Part shown: one piece after another, positions 46,815 through 58,384 of the stretch
Numbering within the stretch: the first letter of the stretch is position 1
Layout: every line of letters starts with the position of its first letter
NCBI GenBank assembly: GCA_011634665.1
Contig: WAEK01000015.1
Location: 289,001 to 353,000 of the forward strand
DNA from: Mortierella sp. BCC40632
Lineage: Eukaryota; Mortierellomycota; Mortierellomycetes; Mortierellales; Mortierellaceae
Direction: 5' to 3'
DNA: 64,000 nt
Position numbers and translations under genes: made by a program
Notes under the pieces: model-generated
The model's input: only the letters and a program-made list of their open reading frames with translations
Told to the model about the DNA's origin: nothing
Database searches by the model: none

Positions 46815-49439
46815 TTAAGGATGGGGCGGCAACTGGCGTGGTGGCCTCAAATCCGGATTCGGTGCCATCTCACTCATCGATGCGATCGAGTCTCGTCCTG
46901 ATGACATGGAAGAGATGGAGCAAGTTTCTACAGAGTCCATATCCTGGTCTTCATCGTATCGTGTCGAGCCCGTACTACTGCCAGCTCCCTGTGAAAGTTG
47001 GTACGGAGGCTGATACAAATGTGGGTAGAGATAATCGGGTGCGTATGGTTGGAGAAGAGTGTTATTGTTGGACACAAGCAATCCTGCGCTGGATGCATCG
47101 CTCAAAAATGAATTGGGCGTTGCAAAACCTGGCCCCAGATTGGAGTCATTGAAGCCATAGTCACTACCAGCAAAAGGTTGGATAGGGTCGAGTGGTAGAG
47201 ACTGCGAAGACTCTTGAGTAATCACGAGCGTTGGTGTTGGTCCTGCCATGGATGGACCGCCCACATCATTGCTGTTCATTGCGCCATGGGCATCTGCTTC
47301 TTCTCCTCTTCCTCCTGCACCTGCACCTACTCCCATTCCTAATCCTAATCCCTGTACCCCAGACGATGCTCCTGCTCCTAATGTCATCCGAGTAAAAACT
47401 GGAGTTGCAGTCGAGGCAGGAGCACCGCCCCGTGGTGTATAGAGTGAATATGGAGAAGGTGCTTCTGGTGCGAGAGCTGGCTCGGGGCGTTGCATCAAGA
47501 TGGATCGACTGAGATGGGCCCTCATCTCTGCATGGGCGTCACTGCTGTCCTGAATCTCGGTCATGGGCGGAACGTTGCTCATCCTAGCCGAGCTCCGTCG
47601 GACCTGCTCATGCGGATGCTGAAACGTTGGTGAAGGATATCGTGTCGGATCAGCGACAGAGCCCGAAGAGAGTAGGGAGCTACTCCGGCGCTTCTGTTGG
47701 GTCGAGAGTGTCTCCATCTGAGAGTCCTGGATGAACTCTGATGCACCAGACGCCTGTGCGTGGGACTGGGCTGTAGAAGAGTCAGTTGTTCGCGTGCTGG
47801 ACCGCGTCAGGTGGCGAGACGATGGGTTAGTGGCTTTTGGTCGTGAGACGGCCTTGCTCCCATCACTCGAAGTCCCGCCACAGATCGTGCTCGAGTCAGC
47901 CTCAAAGGAACTAGAGTGAAGCGTCGGAGGCCGGGAGGTCCGTGGCTTTTCCTGGTGACTGTGACTGGCGCTGGTGATGGAGCGGGAGCAGCATGATCCT
48001 GACTCGTCCGTTCCGTCCTGCTCATAGTCATCATCGTACTCATAACTGCACTCGTCGTCGTCATCGTAGTAGTAGGAGGATGCGTCGTCAGCATCTTCTT
48101 CTCTCTCGCCCTCGCCTTCGCCCTGGTCCGCGTTGTTGCTGTCACTCCCGGCCAGGTCGACGGTGGTGTCGGTGATGGTACGGCAGACCAGGAACATGGC
48201 CAAGATTGAGAAGGCACAGAGGATCCAGTTGGTGACAAGGTAGGCGAGCAAAGGTGTTTGGGCGAGATCCAATGGAGCAGCGACCGCACTGCCAAGAGAC
48301 TGGATTGACTTGAAAAATCCTGCGTATCGAGAGAGTTCATCGTGTTTGTTGGAGAGAGCGCCCATGAGCCAGTAACAAAAGACGGCAAAGGCCGCATCGC
48401 AGAATCCAAACATTGCATAGATAGTTAACGGTCCTGTGTAGCTTTCGCCGTGTTCATAGTCGATGAGGTTGGAGTTAGCGGGGATGCGACGTTCCCACTT
48501 GTACTTGAGCTGCATCATCAGCGCACCGACCCAAGTGGCCATGAAGAGGACTCCAATCACAAGGAGACCGAGCATGGCTCTCCGTGGTCGGCGCAATGGG
48601 ATGCGGTCGAGCATATGTCCGACGACCAAGGCTCCGATGATCTGAGCAACCCAGAAGAGGATCGAGTTGAGTGAACGAGTACGGATGTTAAAGTTGAAGC
48701 CATTAAAGTCGTTGAACTGGTATGTATACGAAAAGTTGGAAAAGAAAAAGGCGGGAATCAGGAGCAGCATGCGCCAGTCGCAAAAGACGGAGAGGATCGC
48801 AAGGAACTCGGACTTTACACCCGCAAACTTGGCGACGGTGACAGGCTCGCCATTATCGCGGACGACGTGGGATGGGCGGGAGAGAAAGAAGGCAAGAAGG
48901 GTGGCAGCGCCCATGACAGCCATGTAGACATAGTAGGTCTGAGGCGAGACGTCGTCCGGGTCCATGCCAGGACCGTTGTTCATGACCAAAGGCAAGATCG
49001 AGCCAAGTACAGCGCCGAGATTAAAGATGGCCCAAAAGATGGCAATGTATTTGCCCTTATTGTCTTCGGTGGGATAGGACATCATCATGGCTCCTTGCGT
49101 AACCCAGATGAGACCAGCACCGAGACCGAGGAGGATGCCGGCTAGGGGTGGATAGATGGAGTGGTCATTGTCTTTGGCGAGCCTCATGGCACCTGCATAC
49201 AGGACAAAGGTCAGGCCACCAAAGACAACACAAGGCCTTGGGCCAAGCATGTTGTAGGTTCCTCCAGCGACCAGGAAGCCGATAATGTAGGCGATGGAAG
49301 AAGAGGTGACGGCGAGGTTCTGAGCTGTGGGTGAGTGTTTTCCTGCGTTCCCGATCGAGGACATTGCGTTGAACATGCCGATGGTGCCAAAGCAGATGGC
49401 CCCGATCAGGATGATCTGGCCCATGGCTTTAGAGACCAT
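46815..49439 (-). CDS. UNC-93-like major facilitator superfamily membrane protein
   Basis: Intronless, 874 residues from the ATG at 49439 (MVSKAMGQIILIGAICFG). The N-terminal half has the MFS/UNC-93 plan of about 11-12 hydrophobic segments, beginning IILIGAICFGTIGMFNAMSS and including AGILLGLGAGLIWVTQGAMM, then IAIFWAIFNLGAVLGSILPL and RAMLGLLVIGVLFMATWVGA. Fungal members of this family (formerly DUF895) are membrane proteins with poorly known substrates. From about residue 425 on, a cytosolic tail of about 450 residues follows. It starts with a strongly acidic Asp/Glu/Tyr stretch (DDASSYYYDDDDECSYEYDD) and continues Ser/Thr/Gly-rich. Such a long tail is unusual for the family and may anchor or regulate it. 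The frame stays open slightly upstream (to LIKDRPTQPTHKQ) but without an ATG, so an upstream exon is possible. Confidence 0.88.
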   Translation of the reverse strand: MVSKAMGQIILIGAICFGTIGMFNAMSSIGNAGKHSPTAQNLAVTSSSIAYIIGFLVAGGTYNMLGPRPCVVFGGLTFVLYAGAMRLAKDNDHSIYPPLAGILLGLGAGLIWVTQGAMMMSYPTEDNKGKYIAIFWAIFNLGAVLGSILPLVMNNGPGMDPDDVSPQTYYVYMAVMGAATLLAFFLSRPSHVVRDNGEPVTVAKFAGVKSEFLAILSVFCDWRMLLLIPAFFFSNFSYTYQFNDFNGFNFNIRTRSLNSILFWVAQIIGALVVGHMLDRIPLRRPRRAMLGLLVIGVLFMATWVGALMMQLKYKWERRIPANSNLIDYEHGESYTGPLTIYAMFGFCDAAFAVFCYWLMGALSNKHDELSRYAGFFKSIQSLGSAVAAPLDLAQTPLLAYLVTNWILCAFSILAMFLVCRTITDTTVDLAGSDSNNADQGEGEGEREEDADDASSYYYDDDDECSYEYDDDYEQDGTDESGSCCSRSITSASHSHQEKPRTSRPPTLHSSSFEADSSTICGGTSSDGSKAVSRPKATNPSSRHLTRSSTRTTDSSTAQSHAQASGASEFIQDSQMETLSTQQKRRSSSLLSSGSVADPTRYPSPTFQHPHEQVRRSSARMSNVPPMTEIQDSSDAHAEMRAHLSRSILMQRPEPALAPEAPSPYSLYTPRGGAPASTATPVFTRMTLGAGASSGVQGLGLGMGVGAGAGGRGEEADAHGAMNSNDVGGPSMAGPTPTLVITQESSQSLPLDPIQPFAGSDYGFNDSNLGPGFATPNSFLSDASSAGLLVSNNNTLLQPYAPDYLYPHLYQPPYQLSQGAGSSTGSTRYDEDQDMDSVETCSISSMSSGRDSIASMSEMAPNPDLRPPRQLPPHP

Positions 49440-49614
49440 GGCGAACACAAAGAGACGACGACACAGAGGTTGCTTGTGGGTGGGCTGGGTAGGTCTGTCC
49501 TTGATGAGTATAGAGTTCGGACCCGGAAAATATTAAATGCACGCTCGCAGACATGCACAGCGGAGGGCGAGGATCGACAATGGGCACAGAAATGAGGGTG
49601 AGGTCCTGTCAGGG

Positions 49615-49646
<32 letters not shown>

Positions 49647-50768
49647 AGAGAAGAGAGAGAGATGACGGTGCAGCGGGTGGATCGGCAGGGGTGAAGAGTA
49701 GTGGGTGGGGGAGAAGAGTGGAGGAAGGATGCACCGAAGCTATGCAGGGCAGCAGGCAGGATGAGGTGAACTCGAGTTATTAGGGGAGCAAACATTTCAT
49801 CGGGATCCGATATATATATATAAAGAGAAGAGAGAAGAGAGGAGGAGAGAGGAGAGAGGAGAGAGGAGAGAGGAGATAAAGAGAGGGGTGAACAACAGGA
49901 CAAAGGCGAAAAGCTTCATGGGCGCAGCCGTCGGTGACGGTGTCCTCGAGTCAAAGCAGACCCGTAGGAGCTGGGGAGCGATGATTTGATTTAACGGGGG
50001 GAGGATAAAAGAAAAGGAAGAGATAGGATAGAAGGGAGGAGAGAGGGGATATATATAGATAGAGATTTATACGTCCGGATGCGGAAGGCAAGAGTGTGGC
50101 TGCCAGAAAAGGATGAGGAGAGAAGGAGAAAATGGGAGATCAAAAACAATGAAGGAAGTTCGATGGGGTCCAGGAAAGCAAAGTTAGGGTTCAAAAGATC
50201 AGCGAAAGGAATTTCAGAGGAATGTGGATGGGCGAGGATGCAGATAGATGATGGCTAGGATAGAGAAGAGATAGGATGGAGATGGGAGATGGGAGATGGT
50301 GCGGGAGAGGGAGATGGATGACCGAGTTGGATGAACCGATGAGATGAACAGATGGCAGGGATGGATGAAGAAAAGAAAGATGTGAACCCAGTTAGTCGAC
50401 AAGTCTGTCAGTCAGTCAAGTCAGTTCAGGCAGTTGAATGGGATTTCAGATTCTGAGAGCATCACAACAACCTTCAGAGATGACGATGAAGTGCGAGAGA
50501 GCGAGGCGTGGGTTGGATCGATCGAGGCAAGAGGTTGATCCGGAATCGAGTCCCCAGTCCCTTTCTCTTTCTCTCTCACTCTCTCCCTCTCTATCTTCGC
50601 TCGTCTGCCAACTCTCTCGTCTCTCGTCTGTTGTCCAGGGGATCGGCCGGGCACAGGACGACCGTGCGTAACTCGGCGACTGTCGTTGGGCGGGGTTCGG
50701 CTGGACAGGACGACCACTAGGAGGGGCGAGAAAGATTTGTTCCTCTTCGGACTCAGAGACACAGAACA

Positions 50769-50808
<40 letters not shown>

Positions 50809-52736
50809 ATACATCACAATCCCCATCATTCGTCATGCCGATGGCCAGTCATACTCCTTCGTGGCTCTATACCCACCTGGCGCTCCACTGTCTCCTTCTG
50901 CCATGGTAACCTCTTTGTCTCTCCTCTCTCTCTTTCTCTCTCTCTCAATGGGTCTGTCTGTCTGCCTGTCTATCTTTCTCTCTGTCGGATGAAATGGATA
51001 TTCAACAGACAGGACATAGAGTATAAGAAAGGGGGGGAGAGGGAATGAAAAAAAAAAAAGGGGCGGCGAGCGGAACTGTCTCGGTACTCACGCCAGAAGG
51101 AAAAACTTTTGGGCGAAAGCGGTGTCTGTCTACGTTCGGCTCTCCCGCTCTACTACGCGATTCATTTTCATTCATTCAATCATGCACTGTTCTCCGGCGC
51201 TTGCTCCCTTCTTCTCTTCTTCCTCACTCTAACCCTCTTCCCCTTCTTGTTCTCGCAGGCATGATCCATCCTCGTCGCCGCCATGACCGCCATCTGCTGG
51301 GACGCCACTTGTCCCCCACCGGGTCCCTGCTTCGGCCGCCGCAGAATGATTGATTATTCGGACCCCTCCCTTCCTTTATTTTTTTTTTTTTTTTTTTTGT
51401 TATGTAAAAAGAGATGCATTCTCGGTCGCTTGTCCAATAGACCCGCCTCCCCTTCCTCTCTCCTTCCTTCTTCTTCTCTGTCCCCCCCCCTCCTCCTCTC
51501 TCTCTCCGCCCTCCCCAAGGCATCTGCAGTCAAGACTGTCTCCGACTCAGATGTGTGTTGCAATAACAAGACGTCAGAAAACAGAGGCGCGTGCTATTGT
51601 TGTGCTGGGGGCGGACAATCTACTATGCTGATTATCCAGAGGATCACTCTTTCCAGAGCTCGCTGCTCTCTTGCTTTTTGGTTGTCTCCCCCTTTTGTGT
51701 GTGCGTGTGAATGTGTATGTGTAGGGGAGAGAGAGAGAGTATGAGAGAGTATGAGAGAGAGAGAGAGAGAAAAAAGACAAAGGAGGGGGACAATGGCAAA
51801 GGTTGATCCGGAGGTACCTTGTGTCTCCTAGTGGGGCAAGGAGCGAGGAGAAAGGAACGGAAGCAGACTCGGCTCGTCTTTGTCGTGCTCAGGCAACCTT
51901 CCTTTGGCGGTGTTTGTCAAAGATTGTCCACGCGCTCAAAAGTCTGTGTCTGAGAGAGAGAGAAATAGAAAGAGAGAGAGGAGAGAGAGAGAGAGATAGA
52001 GAGCATGGCTAACATTCCTACCTAGACCTTCGAGTTCAAGCCTAGCGATCGACAGCATTTGGAACGCGTCGCAACACATGGCGGATGGCGCCTTGTCCTG
52101 AGTGGCCTGTGCTTCTCCCAACGCTTTTCTACCACTCGCACACCCATACGCAAACGCCCAGAGTACATACACAGCCTCTTGGTCATCCACTCTGGAACCC
52201 TGTTCTATTGCAAAGGCTTATTGACTGGACCTGCATTCGAACAGGATGGAGTGTGGTGGGGTCTTCCCAGCGGTAATTCTCCTTTCCAACCACACCGACA
52301 CACCACTGGTTCGTCCAGAGCATTGGCCAGCCAGGAGAACGGACGAGCTCAAGGACCCTGGCCCTTGTCGTTTCTCCTACCTTTTCACTCTCCTTCTCTC
52401 TCTCCCAGCCTTGAACCCGTACCAGGGGAGAGACAATGAGAGTGAGAGAGTGAGAGAGTGAGAGACCATGGAGGTGGTTGCACATGTGTCATTTACTCAT
52501 TGACAGGAGCAGAGTAGGCATTTCTGCATTGCTCTCTCACTCTCACTCTCACACTCTCTTTCTCATACACACACTCGCACTCTCACTTTCTCACTCCTCT
52601 CTTCTCCTCTTATTTTCTCTTCTCTTGGCCCAGGCCTCTGCTGCCACGCGACCACGTTCTGCTGGTGGAATGCGTCCTGTCGGTCACACCCATTGACGTC
52701 CTCGCTGCATCACCACCCCGCACACACACACACACA

Positions 52737-52798
<62 letters not shown>

Positions 52799-53053
52799 TC
52801 TCTCTCTCTCTTTCTCTCTTTTTCACTCTCTCTCTCTCCTTACTTTTCTCTTTTCTTTCTTTCTATCCTACAAATCATTTCACCCACTTCATTCTCCTAC
52901 TATCTCCAGTTTATCCTCTGCATGACAGCCCATTGACATTCGCTTGCAGCACCCGTTCTTTTTCATCTCTAGTTTGATTGCGTTGTTTCTCTATTACCAC
53001 CACACAAGTTCCATCCCGTCCTATCCATCTCATCTCTGTCGTCATAGTTTGAC
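49440..53053. other. Gene-poor region, 3.6 kb
   Basis: Upstream of both the transporter and the FHA gene, which are divergent. It is rich in GA/CT microsatellites (49616-49660, 49828-49875, 50772-50807, 51730-51770, 52738-52815), with a TATATATA patch (49810-49822) and a T18 run at 51381. A patch at 52020-52300 has coding-like composition on the minus strand (for example QEAVYVLWAFAYGCASGRKA), but has no start, domain or partner exon that I can defend. Confidence 0.5.
52738..52815. repeat. CA/CT microsatellite upstream of the FHA gene
   Basis: A short CA run passes into a (CT)n of about 55 bp, then CTTT-type variants, about 250-320 bp before the FHA-gene ATG. Confidence 0.9.
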
Positions 53054-53818
53054 ATGTCGACTACAAGCAGTCGCCACAGCTCTACAGTCTCTTCTCCAGC
53101 CTCTTCAGGCTATAGCACCCCCACCACCTCTTATGGGAGTCATAGTAACAGCAACAACACTTATGCCCGCCACACTAACAACAATAACAACAACAACAAC
53201 ACCACCACCAATGGCCACACCAATAACGGTATCAACACCAACCACACCCCTGTTCTGGTTCTTGAACCAGTCAACAACACGTTTGTATTAAAATCGCTAG
53301 AACTCTTGGACAAGTCCCGAGTCAAGATTGGACGACAGACAGGGGTTGCGACGGCGCCCAATCCGACGAATGGTTATTTTGATTCCAGAGTCTTGAGTCG
53401 TGTGCATGCTGAAATCTGGTCAGAAGGTAGTGGCAAAAAAAAAAAAAGAACGAGTTTGGCTATCTGGCGTTTTTTTTTTCTTTTTTTACCATGACTAAAG
53501 AACGTGAAAGGTACCAAGTGAAAGAGGAAATCCCGAGTACAATGAAACGGTAACCATTTTCTCTCTCTTTCCTTTTGACTTTTTTTTAAAAAAAAAAAAA
53601 AAGGTCTATCTTCGAGATCTCAAGTCGAGCAACGGCACATTCTTGAATGGAAGGCGACTCTGTCCAGAAAACACCGAGAGTGAACCCTTTGAGTTGAATC
53701 AGGGCGATAATCTCGAATTTGGAATAGACATCACGGACGAGAACGGGGTTTGTAAGCTACATTTTTTTTTCTTATTCTTCTTCTCTTTCTGGATACTAAT
53801 AATAATCTTGTGTGAATA

Positions 53819-53851
<33 letters not shown>

Positions 53852-56489
53852 ATCTGTTGTCCGAGCGTGCGTGCACCAGTGGTTGCTGGGTATTTCGTTG
53901 GGCTATTCTGTGTGCTTTTTGTCCGACATCTCGTGAGTCTTTATTATTATGATTTTATTGTATACTCTCGAAGAAGATGAAGAAAAAAATAAGTTTCTCT
54001 TGAAAAACGGGGGAAAAAAAAAAAAAAAAAAGGATTGCTTTTTGGGCTTGAGAACAACTTCGACTTGGATATGAACAAGGATGAAAAAAAAAAGAAAAAG
54101 AAAAAAAAGGCTTTGTAAGAGTACCTTAACACCCATTTGGACCTGAACATCATGCTCATGCAAGGTCTTTCTTTCTTTCTCTCTCTCTCTTTCTTTCTTT
54201 CTTTCTATTTACTCCCTTTCATTCTTTCTCGACATGAACAGTGCTCCACGAAAAGGTCGCATGCAAGGTCTATATCTCAAAGATGAATGCCGTTGCAGGA
54301 GTCCAGCATGAGTAAGGATCAGCCTGCAGCTCGAATATACGATAAAAGCAAAAGGACGGAGGTGCATCGGATAGGAAAAGGCCCTGACAGAGAATTTGTG
54401 AGCTAAAATGCTATTTTTTTATCATCGCTATTTTTTTTTTCTTGCTCCATCTGGCTTTTTTTCCAATCAACGACCATCAGCACAAAATCAACCTCTTATC
54501 TCGCAGCTTCTGGGACCGGTACAATAAAAAGCAATGGATCTCATCATCTACAACAACAGCAGCAGCAAAATGATGGACCCGACTCCAACGGCAGCATCCC
54601 ATCCATGATTCTCCCCGGTGGACAGAGCGAGAATATTGACCTTATCCTCACACGTCTCCAAAGCGAACTCTTGCGGGCTCAAGAGACCCACGCGGATCTG
54701 GAGTTCCTGAGACACGGGATCAATGAATTAGAGCGGAGTATATCGATCGACCCACCGAGTCCCACCTCCGATGCGGACCAAACTGGTAGTGAGGACGGCA
54801 GAGACAATATGTCCCACACCCATTCTGAGCCTGAACTAGAAATGAATGGCGGTTATCAAAAACACCATGCGAGTCGATCTTTCTCGGGATCTCATTCAAT
54901 GTCGGCCGATCCAGTCTCTTTGTCGAACAATAAGCATAAGGAGATGATTGATTACGAGAAACTGCTTCAGCAACAGACCTCATGGTAAAGAATGGCTATT
55001 TTTTTTTTTTTTTGGTTGTTGCTGTCTGCTGTTCATATTTTGAGGAGCATGAAGGGAATCTGTTTTCTAAACATTTGTGCGTCTGGCATGAACAACGTCT
55101 TTTTTTTTAGGACCATGCAACTGAAGTGAACACGTTGACTTTGACCCTCGAGTTATCGCAGCAGGAACTCAAAGAATCAAAACAACGGATCCAACAACTT
55201 GAACATGAACAAAGCCGAATCACGGAATTACTCCAAGGACTCGAAGCTCAGAAAAAGAGTCAACAAAAACAATTGATGGAAATGGACTCGATACGTCAAG
55301 AATTTGCTAATATGACGCAGCAGATTGAGGCCATGGCAGAGGAGCATGTCAAGGAACTGGAGAAGGAAAAGGAGAGTTACCAGAATGAGATTCAGAGATT
55401 GGAAGATGCTCATCGAGAAGAGTTGGAACGGATTGTGGTCGAGGTGGCTCAGGAACAGGATACAGTGGTTCAAACACGACTTGCAGAAATGGATGATCAT
55501 AAACAAGATGGTCAAAAACAGCAACAACAACTACAAAAAGAAGATGATGAGGATGAGGATGAGGAAGAAGAAGACGAAAAAGAAGCACAAAAGCACCAAC
55601 AGGGACAAAAGGACAAAGTCGAGCAAAATCAGAAAGACCAACCTCAATCAGAGTCATCAACAACAGAACTTCAAGACACAAACCAGCTGAGGTCGGATAT
55701 CTCTGAGAAGAATGATGCAACAGACTCGGTGACTGAAAGTCTAAGGAACGAGCTCCATCAAGAATATACCGAAAATGCAGCCTTGAGGAAGCAAATCGAA
55801 GGCCATCTCTCTCTTATCCAGGAGCTCGTACTTGAGAATACAAAGGTCATGAACGAACTAGAGTCTGTCAAGGAAGAGCTAAAGAGTGCAGTTTCCTTAC
55901 CGATGATGACTGGAAAAACAAAACCTGAGGAAAATACGCACTTGGAACCTCCAAGTCAGCAGCAGCAACAGCAACAACAACCATCGCAGCCATGTCTAGA
56001 GAACGAGGGTGGAGCGGATGGGTCGAATGAGATGCAAGAGACGGACAGGCGCCCTACGACTCGATCTTGTGGCCTTTCTGACATCAGAAATGTGACGGAA
56101 GCAAGGACTCAATATGTAGAGGTAGAATCCGCCACATGGTGTTCTATTGCGTCAATTGTTCGTTCCATTATGCTCTACCTGGAGATGTTCACGGGTCAGC
56201 GGGGACAATTGGACCAGACAAAAGCAGCGATGACCGTCAATGCAGAGGAGGCCACTTTTCGTGACCTGGGCAAGGACCAATTGCAAGATGGGCCAGGGGA
56301 TCTTCAGCAACAGACGGCAACTCGGTCGGGATCTTGGTGGAATGAATTTGGTCTAGTCCAGGTATGCAGACAAAGGAGGAGGAAGAGGAAAGCAGATTGA
56401 CTCTTTTTCATTATTATTATTATTTTCTGATCAAGAAAGAGCATAGCGAACAAATGTTGACTAACAAAACACATTTGTTCTCTTGTGGT

Positions 56490-56526
<37 letters not shown>

Positions 56527-56685
56527 CGCACACACACACACACGCACAAACATTAGCTGATGGTTTACCTAGTGCTCGGTGGACTTTCACTCATTGGAGC
56601 TGTAGGAATTTATGTTCTCTGGCTATGGCACTCGGCAGGGATTCACCCCATACCCATGCCGAGGTCGATGCCTATTGTAGGCTGA
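53054..56685 (+). CDS. FHA-domain, coiled-coil, tail-anchored protein (SLMAP/Far10-like)
   Basis: Exons 53054-53426, 53527-53549, 53604-53751, 54242-54311, 54481-54984, 55111-56361 and 56557-56685. After an Asn/Thr/Ser-rich start comes an FHA domain, a phosphothreonine-binding module: SRVKIGRQTG, then LSRVHAEIW, then VYLRDLKSSNGTFLNGRRL, with the conserved GR, SRxH and SSNGT residues. Exon 6 encodes a long coiled coil (LTLELSQQELKESKQRIQQL onward) with an acidic Gln/Glu-rich segment. The last exon ends in one hydrophobic helix (VYLVLGGLSLIGAVGIYVLW) and a short tail, a C-terminal membrane anchor. FHA plus coiled coil plus tail anchor is the plan of SLMAP and fungal Far9/Far10, the membrane-tethering component of the STRIPAK phosphatase complex. 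The exon 5 to 6 phase does not close by my reading (an indel or missed small exon). The 23-nt exon 2 is inferred from phase and reading. Confidence 0.78.
53826..53851. repeat. GT dinucleotide repeat in FHA-gene intron
   Basis: (GT)n of about 25 bp within the third intron of the FHA gene, near its 5' end. Confidence 0.85.
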
Positions 56686-57188
56686 GCGCAATACTATTTT
56701 TTTTCTTCCTCCTCCTCAGTTTTCTTTGTCTCTTGTTGATAAAAAAGGAAAGGAAAGAATATCGCGTAAAGGTTGCACTGTTAGGCTACAGGATTGGGAT
56801 AAAACTAGGATTTGATCTTAGGAGTACGCGCGTGAATAGGACAGGGCTTTTGATGGAGTTTTGGTCCGCCTAGGCCAACAACAACAAAAAGGGGTGTTCA
56901 ATTTTCCCCTGTTCGCATCGGGCCACTCTCGGCTTCATTGGCTGGCTGCAGCTTGTCCTTTGAACACACACACCCTCGTCTGTGCAACCGAGCCTCTTAT
57001 TTAAGCCGTTGATTTGATTTTTGTTCATTTCGTGCTGTTCACTTCATCCTCACTTGATTGTCCATTCCTTCCATTCCTCTTCATCACTTGTCTCCTTTTT
57101 CTCAGTCTCATTCTTTTTCTTTTTTCTTTTTAACTCCTTTTTCTTCATTCTTTTTCTGTCTCATTCCCACCTACCCACACCTTCCCAG
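56686..57188. promoter_or_regulatory. Upstream region of the acyl-CoA oxidase gene
   Basis: 500 bp between the FHA-gene stop and the acyl-CoA oxidase start. The last 150 bp are strongly pyrimidine-rich (TTCATTCC, CTTTTTCTTTT), a common leader composition in this window. No defined operator is recognisable. Confidence 0.45.
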
Positions 57189-58337
57189 ATGTCGGCTCTC
57201 AAGTTCCCAAACCTTCCCCCTTCCAACCCACAGGGCTGCGACCTTTTAGCCGAAGAACGTCGTCGGACCACTTTTTCGGTCGATGAACTCTCCAACTATA
57301 TCTATGGCGAAGCCTATCTTGAACGTCAAGAGAAACTCTTGGCTTTATTAGAGACTGATCCGGCCTTTGACAAGTCGGAACGCTACTTTCGTTCTCGTTC
57401 CGAACGGTTTGCAGCGGCTCTCAGGAAGGACCATGCGTTGGTCAAGCATGCTTTGAAAAACCAATGGAGTCAAGAAGAGTTTTCACAAGCAGAGTGGCTA
57501 CTTGACGAACGTAAGAGATTTTAGAAGAGAGAGAGAGAGAGAGAGAACCTCTTTTCCTAAACCAAATAGTCAAGAGATGGACCTTGAAATTGACCCTTGA
57601 TAGACCTTTTTTTTACTTCATTTCTTACTTGGCTTTCTCTCTCTTTACAGCTGGTCCATTTGGTCTGCACCGTGGAATGTTCTTGCCAACTCTGGTCTCC
57701 CAAGGAACTCCTGAACAACACAAAAAGTTTCTTGAACCAGCATTGCGGTATGAAATCATTGGCTGCTATGCCCAAACGGAATTGGGACATGGGTCCAATG
57801 TCCAAGGCATCGAAACCACGGCCACTTACTTACCAGAGTCGGATGAATTCGAGATCCATACCCCGTATTTGACGGCTTGTAAATGGTGGATTGGAGGATT
57901 GGGCAAGGCCGCGAACCATGCCGTGGTGATGGCTAGATTGATTACGGCGGGCAAAGACTATGGTCCCCATGCCTTCATGGTCCCGATCCGGTCCATGCAA
58001 GACCATACCTTACTGCCAGGTGTCATGGCAGGCGACATTGGCCCCAAGTTTGGGTAAGTTGAAAAGCGAGAGAAAGAAAGGCAGTGGTAGCAGTAGTAGG
58101 AAACAACACGTTTCGGCTCGCGATGAGCGGCTGTCTTGATTGTATTACCTCCTTTATTTTTCTCACCTTCCCTCTCTCCGTGGGAGGTAGTCCGGGCCGG
58201 CATGCGAGTGGTCAAACAATGGGGATGTGTGACCCGACGAGGAGAAGAGTCTTTTTTTTTTTTTTTTTTTTTTTCGTTGTTCACTCCACTTTGTCCGGAA
58301 AAATATTTATGAGCCCGATCCCTTTGGACTTGCAAGA

Positions 58338-58384
<47 letters not shown>

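Noticed and set aside
51936..52485. Possible minus-strand gene with QEAVYVLWAFAYGCASG
   Set aside because: Short frame, no start, no domain and no partner exons that close in phase; left as unassigned.
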